Shown: positions 13,418 through 24,087 of the stretch, one piece after another | How positions within the stretch are numbered: position 1 is the first letter of the stretch | Layout of the letters: each line of letters starts with the position of its first letter | Origin: Cyclina sinensis | Lineage: Eukaryota > Mollusca > Bivalvia > Venerida > Veneridae | DNA: 64,000 bases | Reading direction: 5' to 3' | Assembly: GCA_012932295.1 (NCBI GenBank) | Contig: JAAONU010000010.1 | Span: 26,293,605 to 26,357,604 of the forward strand | The notes under the pieces: generated by a model | Seen by the model: only the letters and a program-made list of their open reading frames with translations | Databases searched by the model: none | Told to the model about the DNA's origin: nothing | Translations under genes and position numbers: made by a program

Positions 13418-13715
13418 TAAATATCTAAGCTCCAGGCCTTGTGGTTTCAGACAAGAAGATTTTCAAAGTTTTTCCTTTAAGTTGCCATAGCAACCAGAGT
13501 TCTGTATGGAATTGAATTCTTTGAACAACTTTGGAAGAGCTTCATGCAAGGAACATCCCAGGCAAGTTTCATTGAATTTGGCCCAGTGGTTTCAGAGGAG
13601 ATGTCATTTGAATGAAATTGTTGATGCCTCACGACACACGAAGCACGACCCACGACGCACACCGGACATTGGGGTATGACAAAAGCTCACTCTGGCATTT
13701 TGTGCCAGGTGAGCT
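13418..13715. mobile_element. Right end of a tandem-unit repeat element
   Basis: Matches the last 300 bases of the 8449-10194 element (CTAAGCTCCAGGCCTTGTGG, GTTGCCATAGCAACCAGAGT). It ends ACAAAAGCTCACTCTGGCAT then TGTGCCAGGTGAGCTT. Confidence 0.65.
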
Positions 13716-15688
13716 TAAAAGTAGGTCAATGAGTCCCCTGGGGCAGGGCCAAATTTGACCCCAAGGTTTTAATTTAAACAATCTTGATATATGTCCACCA
13801 GACAATGTTTCATGTCAAATATCTGCATGTAAGTCCTAGCTTTCTCGGTTTCAGAGATTGTTTTTTATATGTATATAAAGACAACCCATGACCCCCAGGG
13901 CAGGGTCAATTATGACCCTAGGGCCATAATTTGAACAATCTTTGAAGAGGTTCACTATGTTTTATGCCAAATATCTAAGCTGTAGCCTTTGAAGCTTCAG
14001 AGGATAATTTTCTTATAATTTTTTACTATATGTATATAATGAAAATTTATGACTCCTGTGCAGGCCAAATTTTTATCCCTGGGAAATAATTTGAACAACT
14101 TGGTAGAGGTTCACCAGAGAATGTTTCAGGCTAAATATCTAAGCTCTAGCCTTTGTGGTTTTAGAGAAGAAGTTTTTTTTAAGTTTTTACTATATGTATA
14201 TATTTAAAGGAAAACTATGACACCACCCCCACCTGGGCAGGGCCATTTTCAACCCTTTGGCGATAATTTGAACAATAATTGTAGGGGTCCTCTACACAAT
14301 GTGACATATCAAATCTCCAGCCTTTGCAGTTTTAAAGCAAAATATTGTTTTATTTTTACTATATATATATCAGGAAAACCCATGACTCCACTGCGATTGG
14401 ACCAGTTTTGATCCTATGGCTATAATTTGAACAATCTTTGTAGAGGCCTATGGAATACCGTTAGGGCCATCGTGGTAAAACATTATAATCCAGAGGGCGA
14501 AAATGCGATAGTGCGATAATGCGATTGTGACAGTGCGATAATGCGATGGTGACAGTGCGGTAACGCGATAATGCGATGACGACAATGCGATAATGCGATG
14601 GTGACAATGCGATAACACGATAGTGCGCTTGTGACAATGCGATGATTGACTATCGCATTGTTGCCATCGCACTATCGCATTTTCGCATTATCGTACTGTT
14701 GTCATCACATTATCACTCTGTTACCATCGCATTATCACACTGTTGCTATCGCATTGTTGCCATTATCGCCTTGTCGCAACTGCATTATCTCCATCGCATT
14801 ATCGCACTGTCGCCATTGCATTATCGCCCTCTGGATTATAAAGTCTAACCACGATGGCCCTAACGGCATTCCGTAGAGGCCCACTGAACAAATGTATCAT
14901 GCCAAATATCTAAGCACTACATGTAGCCTTTGCAGTTTCAAAGAAGAAGATTTTTTAAATTTTTACTACATGTATTTAAGGAAAATCTTTGACCACGGGG
15001 ACAGGGCCATTTTTGACCCCAGGACTATAATTTGAACAAACTTGGTAGAGGTCCACTACACAATGTTTCATGGCAAATATCTAAGTTCTAGCCTTTGTCA
15101 TTTCAGACAAGAAGATCTTTTTGAGTTTATACGTATAAAGAAAACTATAACCACCCCCCATCCCCCCGAACGGAGCCAATTTTGACATTAGAGGCATATT
15201 TTGAACAACTTTGATAGAGGTCCACTAGACAATGTTTTATACTAATTATCTGAGCTTTAGCCTTTGTCATTTCAGAGGACTAGATTTTTAAAGTTTTTTC
15301 TTATATACATATAAGGAAAACCTAAGATCCCCCGGGTGGGGCCAATTTTCACACTTGGGGCATAATTTGATTGACTTTGGTAGAGGACCTACAGATAATG
15401 TCATATTCCAAATATCAAAGCTTTGGGCCTTGTACTTTCTGACAAAAGATTTTTTTAATTTGCATTTTTGAAACTTTTTTTTGGCCCTGTGACCTACTTA
15501 TGCAACAGACCAGAACTATATGAACAACTTTTAATGGGGACCACTAAAGAATCATTCCTGTGAAGTTTGGTTTAAATGTGCAGTCAGTGGTTTCAGAGAT
15601 GTCCTTTTTAAGAAATTGTTGACGACGGATGACGACGGACGCCAGACACATGGGGATCACAAAAGCTCACGTTGTGCTCAGGTGGGCT
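13716..15688. mobile_element. Tandem-unit repeat element interrupted by a palindromic MITE
   Basis: About 165-bp units (GACCCCCAGGGCAGGGTCAA, ATAATTTGAACAATC, AAATATCTAAGCT) extend to the tail ATCACAAAAGCTCACGTTGT and GCTCAGGTGGGCTA. A 424-bp palindromic element sits at 14449-14872. No coding sequence. Confidence 0.65.
14449..14872. mobile_element. Palindromic MITE with GCGATAATGC minisatellite arms
   Basis: The 9-bp duplication GTAGAGGCC (14440-14448 and 14873-14881) flanks 48-bp inverted repeats (14452-14499, 14825-14872; GGAATACCGTTAGGGCCATC at the left edge). The left core (14500-14643) is made of GCGATAATGCGATGGTGACA-like units. The right core (14644-14824) carries the same units in reverse complement, so the whole element folds into one long hairpin. 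A duplication of 8-9 bp fits hAT-, P- or Mutator-type transposases. Confidence 0.8.
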
Positions 15689-17063
15689 AATAAAATGTAA
15701 CATAAATAGATAAATCAAAAAGATAAATAAATAAACAAACAAATAAATGACAGAGGTCTTGTTTTATAATTTTCAAGCTAATTTCTTCTAAATGAACAAA
15801 TGATAGACTGAAAGAAATGAAACAAAAAATAAAATCACTATTTTTATTAAATTTTACAACAGATAAACACAATCAAACAGCACTTACTTGCAATAAAAAG
15901 ACCGATTGACGACTGACTGACTGACCGAATGAATTTTAAAAACTTGTTTTCAATCCAATTAAAAAATGTTCATTTCAGATATTCAATGAATGTAAGACTC
16001 CTAATCAGAAAATCATTGCATAAATGAATAAATAAATAAATAATGTGATAGAGTGATAAACCTTACTGCAGGCTTGTTTGATTCATCTCATGCTCAGTGC
16101 TCACTCATGAACAGTGATGATCTTCTTAAATGAACAAATGATAGAAAGAAATGGAAAAAAAAATAATATGAATTAAAATATTATCAACTAACTATTTTAT
16201 TAATTTTATAATATGACTGATAAACAAAACAGACATGACAGAATAGCACTTTTATATATATTGGCCGAGACCATTAACCGAAAGAAAATTGCACTTTTTT
16301 GTTCACTACTTTTTGAGGCCCTGGAATGGGGTAATGAAAACCGCCATAATATGTCGGAAAGAGGACCAATAGCCGAAATAGGCTTTTTCGGAATAATAAC
16401 CCCTGTTTGAGCTTTATCGCTCGATTTAATGAACACAGTAACTGCTTATTCTAAAACAACATTTAAAATCTTTTACGTCAAGCAGTTCTAGAAAAATACA
16501 CGGCGGAAACTGACACGGTGGCATTAATATTACCACGAGACATGTACCAAAACAGTTTTCTTAAACCACAGTAAAAGTTTCTAAGATATTTGTGTTCCAG
16601 TCGCATTTTTTAAATCTGATATGAATCATCTTTTTCTAATGTTGCTTCCATTCGTCTGCTGACATATTGGTAAAAGGAAGCTGTACCAGTACCATCTATA
16701 AGGGCCTCTAAAAAGACAACTTCATGCACATGTGCAGTCATAAACAGAAGTCCCCGGCTAAGGTCATGATAGAAAATGTGATCAAACGAGTAAATAGTAT
16801 GAAAACAATCACAAAACCTTCCAGCTATAAATGATTCTTGACTGTAGTCATGGAGATCGTTGAATAAAAACAAACAGTGCAAAAGATTGAAAAATTAATA
16901 CGATTTAATCTAATAAATTATTGGTTTCGGCTTTTGGTACCCTTTCAACTATTGGTCTCAGGCCAGTATGTTGTAAAAATCTGACTGACTGGCTGACATA
17001 CAAAAATTATTTTTAATCAATTTAACATGCTTATTTCACATTTTATATGACTGTATTGATAAC

Positions 17064-17094
<31 letters not shown>

Positions 17095-17105
17095 ACAGAA
17101 AGAAA
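15689..17105. repeat. Second block of the about 380-bp repeat, with unique insert
   Basis: Units at about 15690-15930, 15930-16250 and 16960-17060 match the block at 28860-29860. The 16.25-16.95 kb interior is different and holds the candidate terminal exon at 16610-16841. The end merges into a compound microsatellite. Confidence 0.6.
16610..16841 (-). CDS. Candidate terminal exon, unidentified protein
   Basis: From an acceptor-like CTACAG (AG at 16843-16842), a frame runs for 77 codons to TAA at 16612-16610. It contains ESFIAGRFCDCF, HDLSRGLLFMTAHVHEVVFL and FYQYVSRRMEA. Composition is protein-like, unlike the surrounding A/T repeats, with no low complexity. The pyrimidine tract before the acceptor is weak. 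I do not recognise the family. It could be the end of the gene whose first exon is proposed at 27.1 kb, or a fragment of a duplicated gene or old transposon. The two flanks carry the same roughly 380-bp repeat block, so a retained fragment is possible. Confidence 0.35.
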
Positions 17106-17162
17106 GAAAGAAAGAAAGAAAGAAACAAACAAACAAACAAACAACAAACAAACAAACAAACA
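17066..17162. repeat. Compound microsatellite AAAT, GAAA, AAAC
   Basis: Three consecutive tetranucleotide tracts (AAATAAAT, GAAAGAAAG, AAACAAAC), with the repeated base changing step by step. Confidence 0.9.
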
Positions 17163-18676
17163 AGAACTGTCACTGTAAGATAACAATGACCCCGAAAGTG
17201 GTGCTTTGACCTTTCAGCTGAGAACCAGTCATTCAGGGGTCAAGGTCAAATAAATAAAGGTCAGTGGGAAGGTTTTATCCAAAGGGGGTTGTGTCCAAGT
17301 ATGAAGTAAATCCACTTACTAATAAGGAAGTTATGGGCAATGTTATATTTTGAACAATTGGATCTTCAAGGTGAAGGCAGAGACACAGATAACAGAGATA
17401 AGCAGCTCCTATTTACTCCATTGAAAAAGCGCACATGCCTCTCAAAAAATGAAAAAATTAGGCATTTTGTAGCAATTAAAACTCAATGGCTATTTGTTCG
17501 ACCCTTTAAAGGTATACATCATTTGAAAGCTTAAACAGTCGTCTATAGTTGCAAGTTAAAATATTGGCACCTTTCTAGCCCTTTAATTTAATAATATAAC
17601 TTGGCAGAATATACCCACTATCCCCGTTTTTCACCATCTTTATAGTTTTGTGAAAAATGGTTAAGTTGCAGTTCTCTTTAACACATGATGCATCATTTAT
17701 TTTTACCAGGACTAAAATTATTTTACCTGCAGCAATAGACAAATGACTAGGCTTTCAGAAAATGTATAATTTGATTCAATTTGGCAAGTTCTAGTTAACA
17801 AGTTATATTTGCTACAAGACACTGTCTTAGCAGGCACGCGTGAGACCTTAACTAGCTAGGAAGTTGCCTATCTCTGTTATCTATGTCTCTGGTGAAGGTC
17901 ATTCAAGGGTCAAGGTCAAAATAATATAGGTCAGTGGGAAGGCCTTGTCCAAAGGGGGTTCTGTCCAAGTATGAAGTAATTCCACTTACTAATAAGGAAG
18001 TTATTGGCAATGTTAAAGTTTTTGGACAATTGGATCTTCAAGGTGAAGGTCATTCAGAGGTCAAGGTCAAACAAATATAGGTCAGTGGGAAGGTCTTGTC
18101 CAAAGGGTGTGTTGTGTTTAAGTATGAAGAATATCCACTTACTCATTTGGAAGTTATGGCCAGATATTAGTTATTGGACAATTGGATATTCAGGGGTCAA
18201 GGTCAAATAATTAAAGGTCAGTGGGAAGGTCTTCTTCAAAGGGATGTTGTGTCCAAGTATTAAGTAATTCCACTCACTAATAAGGAAGTTACGGGCAATG
18301 TTAAAGTTTTTGGACAATTGGATCTTCAAGGTAAAGGTCATTCAGGGGTCAAGGTCAAACAAATATAGGTCAGTAAGAAGGCCTTGTCCAAAGGGGTATT
18401 GTGTCCAAGTTTGAAGTAAATCCACTTAATTATAAAGAAGTTATTGTTCAATGTTAAAGTTTTTGGACAATTGGATCTTCAAGGTAAAGTCAATCAGGGG
18501 TCAAGGTAAAAAAAAATATAGGTCAGTGGAAAGGTCTTGTCCAAAAGGGTGTTGTGTCCAAGTATGAAGTAAATCCACTTACTAATATGGAAGTTATTGC
18601 CAATGTTAAAGTTTTCGGACGGACTGACGGACGGAAGACGGACAAAGACTGATCAGAAAAGCTCACCCTGAAGCAG
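17160..18676. mobile_element. Tandem-unit repeat element, GGTCAGTGGGAAGG units
   Basis: Six to seven units of about 150 bp contain GGTCAAGGTCAAA, GGTCAGTGGGAAGGTCTTGT and TTGGATCTTCAAGGTGAAGG. The tail has GGACGGACTGACGGACGG and GATCAGAAAAGCTCACCCTG. It is split by a MITE at 17378-17891. Confidence 0.7.
17378..17891. mobile_element. hAT-like MITE
   Basis: The 7-8 bp duplication GTGAAGG (17371-17377, 17892-17898) flanks about 31-bp inverted ends. The left reads CAGAGACACAGATAACAGAG. The right, reversed, reads CAGAGACATAGATAACAGAG. CAG-initial ends with a 7-8 bp duplication suggest hAT. No transposase. The host unit reads CAAGGTGAAGGTCATTC across the site. Confidence 0.75.
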
Positions 18677-18840
18677 GAAAGAAGAAAAGAAAGAAAAAAA
18701 GAAAAAAAGAAAAGAAAGAAAAAAAGAAAGAAAAAAGGAAAGAAAGAAAAGGGAAAAAGAAAAGAAGGAAAGAAAGAAAAAAAAGGAAGAAAGAAAAAAA
18801 GAAAAGAAAGAAAAAAGAATGAAAGAAGGAATACTTATTG
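18672..18840. repeat. GAAA-type microsatellite
   Basis: About 170 bases of imperfect GAAA and GAAAA repeats, directly after the tail of the preceding element. The minus-strand open frame is only Phe, Ser and Leu. Confidence 0.9.
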
Positions 18841-18849
18841 AGAGGCAAA

Positions 18850-19130
18850 TGCGAAAAAGGGCTTAGAGCATGTTTTAAAATTTTTGGAGAGGCAAAAAAT
18901 TTTATTTTTCATTTCCGAGTCAATTAAATTTATATTCAGATATTTCAACCAAAATGACCATTGAAATATTAGTTTATTTGACTTGTAAAGATAAAGTTAT
19001 GAATAAAAATATGGGAATTAGCACTTGCTGGGAGAATGATCCAAGAAATCTATGTCTTACTCTCTTAGCAACTTATACTGTGAGAATAAAAATATGCAAT
19101 AATTTTATTTTCTTTTAGATAAAAAAGTAA
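18850..19130. repeat. Duplicated non-coding segment, copy 2, left part
   Basis: Homologous to the first half of 6560-7140. The match breaks near 19130 and resumes at about 25835, beyond the split repeat element. Confidence 0.5.
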
Positions 19131-19521
19131 AATTTAAGAAAAGAATAAAACTGTCACTCAGACTTTTATATTAATCAAAGGCAACTCTCAGACTGAAAAT
19201 GTGCTAGGTACAAATGTAACATAAGAATCAAAGATTCAAATTTTTGTTTGTATTTTTATGTATCATAAACTGTCAGTTCACTGTAACTGGTGGTGAATAC
19301 TTAAAATACATTTTCATTTATGACAAACAATTTATTTACCTGACCTTTAGATAAACAAGAGGGCCTGATGGCCCTATATCGCTCACCTGAGTATGACTGC
19401 TTTTAACAAAGTTGCTATGGACCTGGTTAATTGACCCCAGATGACCCATATTTGAATCTGACCTAGAAATTATTGAAACAATCTCTCTGACAAATTTCAA
19501 GTTTATTTGTACCCAAAATGT

Positions 19522-19529
19522 TACTTCAA
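19522..19529. repeat. LINE target-site duplication, 3' side
   Basis: TACTTCAA matches 24080-24087. It directly abuts the TTGAG tail of the LINE. Confidence 0.8.
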
Positions 19530-19636
19530 CTCAACTCAACTCAAATCATTTATTTGTACATAAAGGCCTCCGGCCCAAAATACATAGAAAGGTATAACAC
19601 ATAATAAAATGTCAAGTAGTTGTATATTGCAAACGT

Positions 19637-20602
19637 TTAAGTGTCATTAATTATATTCATAAGTTGATAGATGTAAATAGATACGTTTTTAACAATGCCA
19701 GGGTTTTGAGAAGACAAAAGAGCATAGAAATCTTGAGGTTCTGTTCCATGTAAATACCAGTTAAATAAATACATTTGTCTAACAGTATCATATTTAACAC
19801 ATTTAAAAAAGGCATGGTATTCACAATCAATTATATTTGCATTATTTAACTGTTGGCAAAAGTTACATATTCGATTTTCTTTTATAACATTATTATATCT
19901 ACCTAATTCAATATTCAGCCTGTGATTTGAAAGGCGAAACTTTGACATAGCAATTCTATATTTTAACTGAATATCCAAAGTCAAATATGTTTCTATAGTA
20001 AGTAGGCTTTTAAAGTTTTTATAATGATCACATCTACTAGAGGTTTCAAGAGCTGTTTGCCAATCTAGTGTACAATAGTTAACAACTCTATGTTTAAACA
20101 TTCTAATAAAAGCATTGACATCGCCAACATCTTGACTTATCCATATAAAACTGAATCCATATTTGTACAAAAGTGTTCTAATCTTGGTTGCCCAGCAGTT
20201 TCTACCGGCATCATCTAGGGATTTTAACATGTTATAACATTGCTTTGGATGTCTATGTGTTGGCATGGTTAACAAATTACACCAATATCGAATACAATTT
20301 ATATAATATGTAGTACACAATGGCAATCTACCACATTCACCAAGAACCATACATGTACTAGTAGTTCTGCGTACATATAAAATACTTTTACAAAATTTAT
20401 TATGAATGGATTCTATCGTATCTACATACTCATAGCCCCAAATTTGAGATGCATAACAAAGTATCGGTTTGACCATTGAATCAAAAATCTTAAAGGAATC
20501 AACAACAGAAAAATAACCAAAAGGTCTCTGATAAGCCTTTATGGCAAAGAGTGCTCTTTGCGCCTGAGAAACTAACTTAGAATGAGCTGATGACCATGAC
20601 AA
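19637..20602 (-). pseudogene. LINE ORF2 C-terminal part in shifted frame, zinc knuckle
   Basis: This 321-residue frame continues ORF2 after the indel. It begins SWSSAHSKL and contains IFDSMVKPILCYASQIWGYE, a thumb signature of many invertebrate LINEs. Near the end is RICNFCQ with EYHAFFKC (C246, C249, H263, C268), the CCHC-like C-terminal knuckle. The first Met in the frame is not a true start. The frame ends at 19637, about 107 bases before the 3' tail. Confidence 0.8.
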
Positions 20603-23088
20603 ACTTGATGTAAGTAAGACATGTACTTATACTCAGAGGTGGTATTGATTTGCGTTCCACGAAACGACCAGTGCTCATATCGACGAAGAGGACCACCATT
20701 TCGAAAAACCGTAATTTCAGTCTTATCCATGTTTATTTCCATCCCAGTATCACAACAAAAGTTGTCAATAATGTTTATTTGCTGTTGAAGCTTAATTGCA
20801 GTTTCAGCACACCCTGCTACATCATCTGCAAACATCAAACAGAAAATATCCGGAATATCATTAGTGATAAAAATACCACTACCACAATTTTCACGTAAAA
20901 GGACAGACAACTCATCTATAAAGAGATCAAAAATGGTCGAACTTGTTTTGTCCCCTTGGCGTGTGCCGATATTACATGAGAAGAAATCAGTGACATTGTT
21001 ATTGAGTTTGACACATGACTTTAAATCCGTATAAAGAGACTTGAGAGTATTCATAAATTGACCGTGGATTCCCTTTTTCTCTAACGAAATAAATAGTCTA
21101 TTATGGTTAATTTTATCAAAAGCTTTGCGAAAATCGACGTAGATACAATAAAAACGACCACACTTTTTAGATAGATACTTTTGAACCATTGCTTGTAAAC
21201 AGAAAATGTTATCAACAGCTGAATAACCCTTCCGAAAACCTGCCTGGGATTCATCAATTTTATTATTTTCTTCAGCCCAATCGTACAACCGTTTATTAAT
21301 GATACCCGAAAATATCTTATACATTGTATTTGTAATAGATATGCCTCTGTAATTTCCAGGAATGTTACTTGGTCCAGACTTATAAACAGGAGTTATAACA
21401 GACGACCTCCAAGATAATGGAATATTACCAGTTGAGAATATATGATTAAATAATGCTAAAAGTATTGGAGCTATATCATCCATAGTAGTCTTAAAAAATT
21501 CAGCCGGAATACCATCGATGCCACTACATTTACCAGCAGATAAGTTTGCTATAGATCTGAACATCTCATCCAGAGTAAATGGTTCATTAAGAACACTTGC
21601 AGAAGGGTCAATATAGTTATCAGAAGGTTGATCAATTGCAGAAGCGATTTCATCATAAAGAAGTCCTGCAAAGTATCGATACCACTCGGATGGAGAGATA
21701 CTAGTATCTAGAGCCCTTGAAGTTTTACCTCTCTTAAGAATTTTCCAAAAAGAGCTGGGATCATTACTACTAGCAAGTAACATGTTTCGATTAGAAAACT
21801 GGTATTGTGAAAACATAGTCTGACAATAGTTCTTAAAGTCATTGCGTTTATTTTTAAATATTCTGAGATCCAACAGGGAATTAGATTCTCTAAATTTCCG
21901 CAGCGCCCGATATTTAATATATTTAAGATTGTCACAAGTAGCATTCCACCATGGAGGCTGTGAAGAGAAACGCCCGCCCATATTTCTGACTAACATACAA
22001 TGACCAGCTTCGTAGTATAACGAAGTAATTGCCTCAACACCTGTGTTAACATCATCACAAACCGTATCACTCAAAGAACGAGACATATTTTGCAACATAC
22101 TTTTAAAATTTTCAATAAAACTTAACAGTTGAGACTGATTCCATTTATACCTTTTAATAGGTGTTAGAGTTCCAACATCATTACTATGCATATTTAGCAC
22201 AGGCTTTTTGATCAATGTTAATTCACATGACAGGGGAAAATGATCCGAATCATCTCTATCTAAAACACAGAAATTTCTAATATAAGGAAATAAATTCGAG
22301 GAGGCTATCATGTAGTCTACTAAACTAGCACCGTCATTAGAAAAGCAAGTAAAATTACCATCATTATCTCCCGCAAATCTTCCATTCAATATGTGAATAT
22401 CGAATAAACAACATAGATTAACTAAGAACTTGCCATAGTTATTTGCTCGAATACTGTCTTTACTGCGACGTGGAGTGTTAAAATAACTACCGTCATAATC
22501 AACAATACCAAAAATATGAAATAAATTATCATCAGGTATATAATCTAGAAAGTCCTTGCATCTACTATTCAAATCTCCAGCAATGAATAAAGATGTATTT
22601 GGGTGTTCAGTAAATATACATTCTATGTTCGACTGCATAGAGAAAATACCATTTTTCTGTTCTTTATCATCATAATAACATGATCCTTCTGGTGATATAT
22701 ATGTTAGATACATAATAATATCTTCACAAGTAAACAATGTAGATAACTCAAAATACAATACAACACAATTTTCATATTCATGATGTAAGCGGCGAATAAT
22801 ATTTAGTTTTGCCAGATTACTTCTAATAAAAACGCTAACACCTCCGCTATTCCTTATGGAACTAAATTTCATATTACGAACAAAGTCAAAATGTACATAA
22901 CAATTAATAAAATTGTCAAATTCACCCTTAAATTTACTCCATGTTTCACAAAGGACTATAATGTCATAATTACTTAAAAAGGACTTAACTTCTAAATTGT
23001 CAATAAATTTATAAAGACCGCACACATTCCATGCGATTATGTTTAAATCGGTTTTATTGTTATTGTTTATTAGGCCTTGGCCGATTCC
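20572..23088 (-). pseudogene. LINE ORF2, endonuclease and reverse transcriptase part, frameshifted
   Basis: The frame is open from immediately after the ORF1 TAG. It starts with IIAWNVCGL of the APE endonuclease and has no ATG before it, so numbering below starts at the Val of NVCGL. Endonuclease motifs are CETW (26-29), AGDLN (149-153), LVDYMI (235-240) and SDHFPL (260-265). Reverse transcriptase motifs are NYRGISI (558-564), AGFRKG (595-600), YVDFRKAFD (629-637), GTRQGD (687-692) and the catalytic FADD (732-735). The frame ends about 80 residues after FADD. The thumb region is then found in another frame (19637-20602), so a single indel near 20612-20622 interrupts the protein. The nick-and-copy enzymes themselves are intact. 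Confidence 0.85.
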
Positions 23089-23943
23089 CTAGAGGTCACG
23101 GTCACTATCGTCCACTTCATGATCCTGGCTGTCGATTGGTTGGGTATATGTCTCGCTAGCTAATCGTCTGTTATTCACACGCCCACGCGAAGATGAGTTA
23201 CTACTATTGTAGATAGTTTGGCCCTGAGAAGCACGGGTATCTACTTCATCATTCCCGTGACTAGTGTCCAGTCGCTGCGATTCGTTGTTCGCACCAACAC
23301 GACCACGTGATCTTGAACTACCAATCTGTTCGACCGTATTGTTTGTGTCATTATATTTGTACATGTCACTGTCAACAATGAGCTTATCGAAACGAAGTGA
23401 TGCATATTTGCCCTTGTTTCTGGCCTCAACTAATGTTTTGGTCAGTTCTCGCCTGTGTAGTTGTACACGCTCAGTGTAATCTTCACGCATTGAATACTGC
23501 GATTGTGAGTTAAGATTTTGACGTGCCGCCCGTAATACACATTCTCGGTCCTTGTATTTGCTAAACTTTGCAATAATGGGGCAACTGTCCGATCGTCTAC
23601 TGCCTACTCTATGGGCTCTCTCAATCTCAACATTTGCCAACTCAGTTAGGCTAAGTGTATTAGAAATAAAGTCTCGTATCTTCCGTTCACTTTCCTCCCA
23701 ACTCTCAGAAATACGGCCTTTAATACCAAGAAATCGTAAATTATTTCTACGTGAATGACCCTCGAGCCTGTCTAACTTTATAGACAGATTAGAAAGTTCC
23801 TGCTTCAAACATACATTTTCTTGGCGTAACTTTACATTTTCACTTTTAAGCACGTTAACCGTTTTATTTATATCGTCAATTTTGCTGTTTATACTCGAAA
23901 AATCAGTCTTCATTTCAGATTTCATTTCTCGTAAGAAAGCCAT
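23089..23943 (-). CDS. LINE ORF1 protein, coiled coil plus RRM-like
   Basis: The 284 residues start at ATG 23943. Residues 10-60 form heptads of a coiled coil, and residue 63 on reads GHSRRNNLRFLGIKG, the signature at the start of the RRM of L1-type ORF1 proteins. A basic, Arg- and Ser-rich tail follows from about 215. ORF1 proteins are RNA-binding chaperones that trimerise through the coiled coil and package element RNA. The ORF ends at TAG 23091-23089, and the ORF2 frame starts on the very next codon in the same frame. Two short upstream ATG frames precede it, one in a good Kozak context (GATTGATGGCC). Confidence 0.85.
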   Translation of the reverse strand: MAFLREMKSEMKTDFSSINSKIDDINKTVNVLKSENVKLRQENVCLKQELSNLSIKLDRLEGHSRRNNLRFLGIKGRISESWEESERKIRDFISNTLSLTELANVEIERAHRVGSRRSDSCPIIAKFSKYKDRECVLRAARQNLNSQSQYSMREDYTERVQLHRRELTKTLVEARNKGKYASLRFDKLIVDSDMYKYNDTNNTVEQIGSSRSRGRVGANNESQRLDTSHGNDEVDTRASQGQTIYNSSNSSSRGRVNNRRLASETYTQPIDSQDHEVDDSDRDL

Positions 23944-24079
23944 TACCTCAGAATCATTTGCCTTGTTAGTTCGAGCTCGTGTTGTACTTTGAGACGGGGG
24001 TGGTGGTGGCCATCAATCCCCATTTTGCAAAAATATAAGAGCGGAAAATTACACGTGCGCCATTTTTAAGGGAGACCAC

Positions 24080-24087
24080 TACTTCAA
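24080..24087. repeat. LINE target-site duplication, 5' side
   Basis: TACTTCAA matches 19522-19529 and is followed by the resumed host repeat (AGAGTATTAACAAGG). Confidence 0.8.

Larger units (their letters stand above)
19530..24079 (-). mobile_element. Nearly intact LINE retrotransposon (about 4.55 kb)
   Basis: A complete non-LTR element is bounded by the 8-bp target duplication TACTTCAA (19522-19529 and 24080-24087). In transcript order it has a 136-base 5' UTR, ORF1 (23943-23089), ORF2 with endonuclease and reverse transcriptase (from 23088), a zinc-knuckle C-terminus and a short 3' UTR. The 3' end is not poly(A) but a TTGAG tandem tail preceded by AATAAATGATT and a GGGCCGGAGGCC hairpin. 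One frameshift breaks ORF2. The host sequence on both sides is the same tandem-unit repeat, which reads continuously once the LINE is removed. The RT motif GTRQGD argues against Jockey, CR1 and I groups. ORF1 resembles L1/Tx1 types. The clade is left open. Confidence 0.9.

Noticed and set aside
14448..14876. His-, Ser- and Tyr-rich frames on both strands
   Set aside because: They are produced by the GCGATAATGC minisatellite in the palindromic MITE.
16206..16436. Frames open on both strands at 16.2-16.4 kb
   Set aside because: Mutual shadows in a repeat-like segment. Neither has splice or promoter support.
23241..23758. Plus-strand and second-frame open frames opposite LINE ORF1
   Set aside because: Shadows of a well-supported coding frame with recognisable motifs.
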